The position numbers were made by a program, and so were the translations under genes. 6,663 nt of DNA from Candidatus Aegiribacteria sp. (GTDB lineage: Bacteria > Fermentibacterota > Fermentibacteria > Fermentibacterales > Fermentibacteraceae). The stretch lies in contig JAIOSX010000342.1 of NCBI GenBank assembly GCA_021107345.1, positions 1 through 6,663 of the forward strand, written 5' to 3'. Positions 6,317 to 6,663 of this stretch are shown here, piece after piece. The first letter of the stretch is position 1. Each line of letters begins with the position of its first letter. The notes beneath the pieces were generated by a model that saw nothing but the letters and a program-made list of their open reading frames with translations, did not search any database and was not told the origin of the DNA.

Positions 6317-6663
6317 CTATCTGTTTACGATTACTCTTGCTGTCCAGATGCAAGCTCCGCTCGAAAATCGAGCAATATACATTCCGGAAGGAACTTCAGA
6401 ACCATCGGTATTCCTCAGGTTCCATACGAATCTATCGGTTTTCGGAGAAACATCATGAACCATTATGGAACGGCCTGTAATATCGTAAATTGATACGGTT
6501 CCTCCAACCCCCTGCTCAGGGATAGAGAAACTGCAGGATTTCCATGATGGATTTGGGAAGACGGTGAATGTTCCCTCTAATTCAACTTCGGACTCCTCTA
6601 TTCCCACATGGGAAAGAACAAAACTCACTTCCACCCTTTCCTGCGATCCTACTGAAACGTTTA
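6317..6663 (-). CDS. Secreted/surface protein, C-terminal end with T9SS-like sorting domain (partial)
   Basis: The reading frame is open to the window edge, so this is the last 114 residues of a longer protein; the GTG at 6634 is most likely internal. After a beta-rich stretch comes a domain of about 80 residues: FPNP at fragment residues 35-38, then VSIYDITGRSI, FVWNLRNTDGSEVPSGMYIARF and the terminal VIVNR. This pattern matches the Por secretion-system (type IX) C-terminal sorting domain and the related FlgD-Ig-like fold, which ends large exported enzymes and adhesins in FCB-group bacteria. It is therefore probably exported and anchored or released at the outer membrane. The function of the missing N-terminal part cannot be told. 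It ends in TAG 23 bases before the rpmA start, with no terminator between. Confidence 0.85.
   Translation of the reverse strand, partial: NVSVGSQERVEVSFVLSHVGIEESEVELEGTFTVFPNPSWKSCSFSIPEQGVGGTVSIYDITGRSIMVHDVSPKTDRFVWNLRNTDGSEVPSGMYIARFSSGACIWTARVIVNR

Noticed and set aside
6317..6634. A complete small 105-residue protein starting at GTG 6634
   Set aside because: The frame stays open upstream to the window edge and a C-terminal sorting domain needs a preceding cargo, so this is the tail of a larger gene.

Overview
This window shows one unbroken run of seven genes, all on the minus strand. They are separated by gaps of 0 to 33 bases, with no recognisable terminator or promoter between them, so the layout looks like one operon or a strongly read-through gene string. 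Transcription runs from the right edge (6663) to the left edge (1), and both terminal genes are cut by the window.

In transcription order the genes are: the C-terminal end of a secreted or surface protein with a type IX secretion (T9SS)-like sorting domain (6317-6663); rpmA, ribosomal protein L27 (6036-6293); hutI, imidazolonepropionase (4758-6026); a 682-residue TPR protein with a 12-residue proline-rich tandem repeat and an MshEN/T2SSE-N-like domain (2676-4724); a PDZ plus radical SAM plus DUF512 protein (1461-2672, TTG start); a one-pass membrane protein built like a sensor histidine kinase but lacking the phosphoacceptor His and other catalytic motifs (656-1459); and the N-terminal half of a phosphomannomutase/phosphoglucomutase (1-655).

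The organism is a bacterium. The Por/T9SS-type C-terminal domain (FPNP, then IYDITG, then VPSGMYIARF) is typical of the Fibrobacterota-Chlorobiota-Bacteroidota (FCB) superphylum and related candidate phyla such as Fermentibacterota, Eisenbacteria or WOR-3. Mid-range base composition and large TPR proteins agree with this, but the assignment is an inference from one domain.

The set mixes housekeeping genes (rpmA, phosphohexomutase), a single catabolic gene (hutI without hutH, hutU or hutG in view), and three consecutive genes of unknown role. Those three (TPR-MshEN, radical SAM/DUF512, pseudo-kinase) lie almost end to end, with gaps of 3 bases and 1 base, followed with no gap by the sugar-phosphate mutase. 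They are the best candidate here for an undescribed functional unit, possibly one that reads a nucleotide second messenger. I see no CRISPR array, mobile element, tRNA or rRNA, and no gene-free stretch longer than 33 bases.
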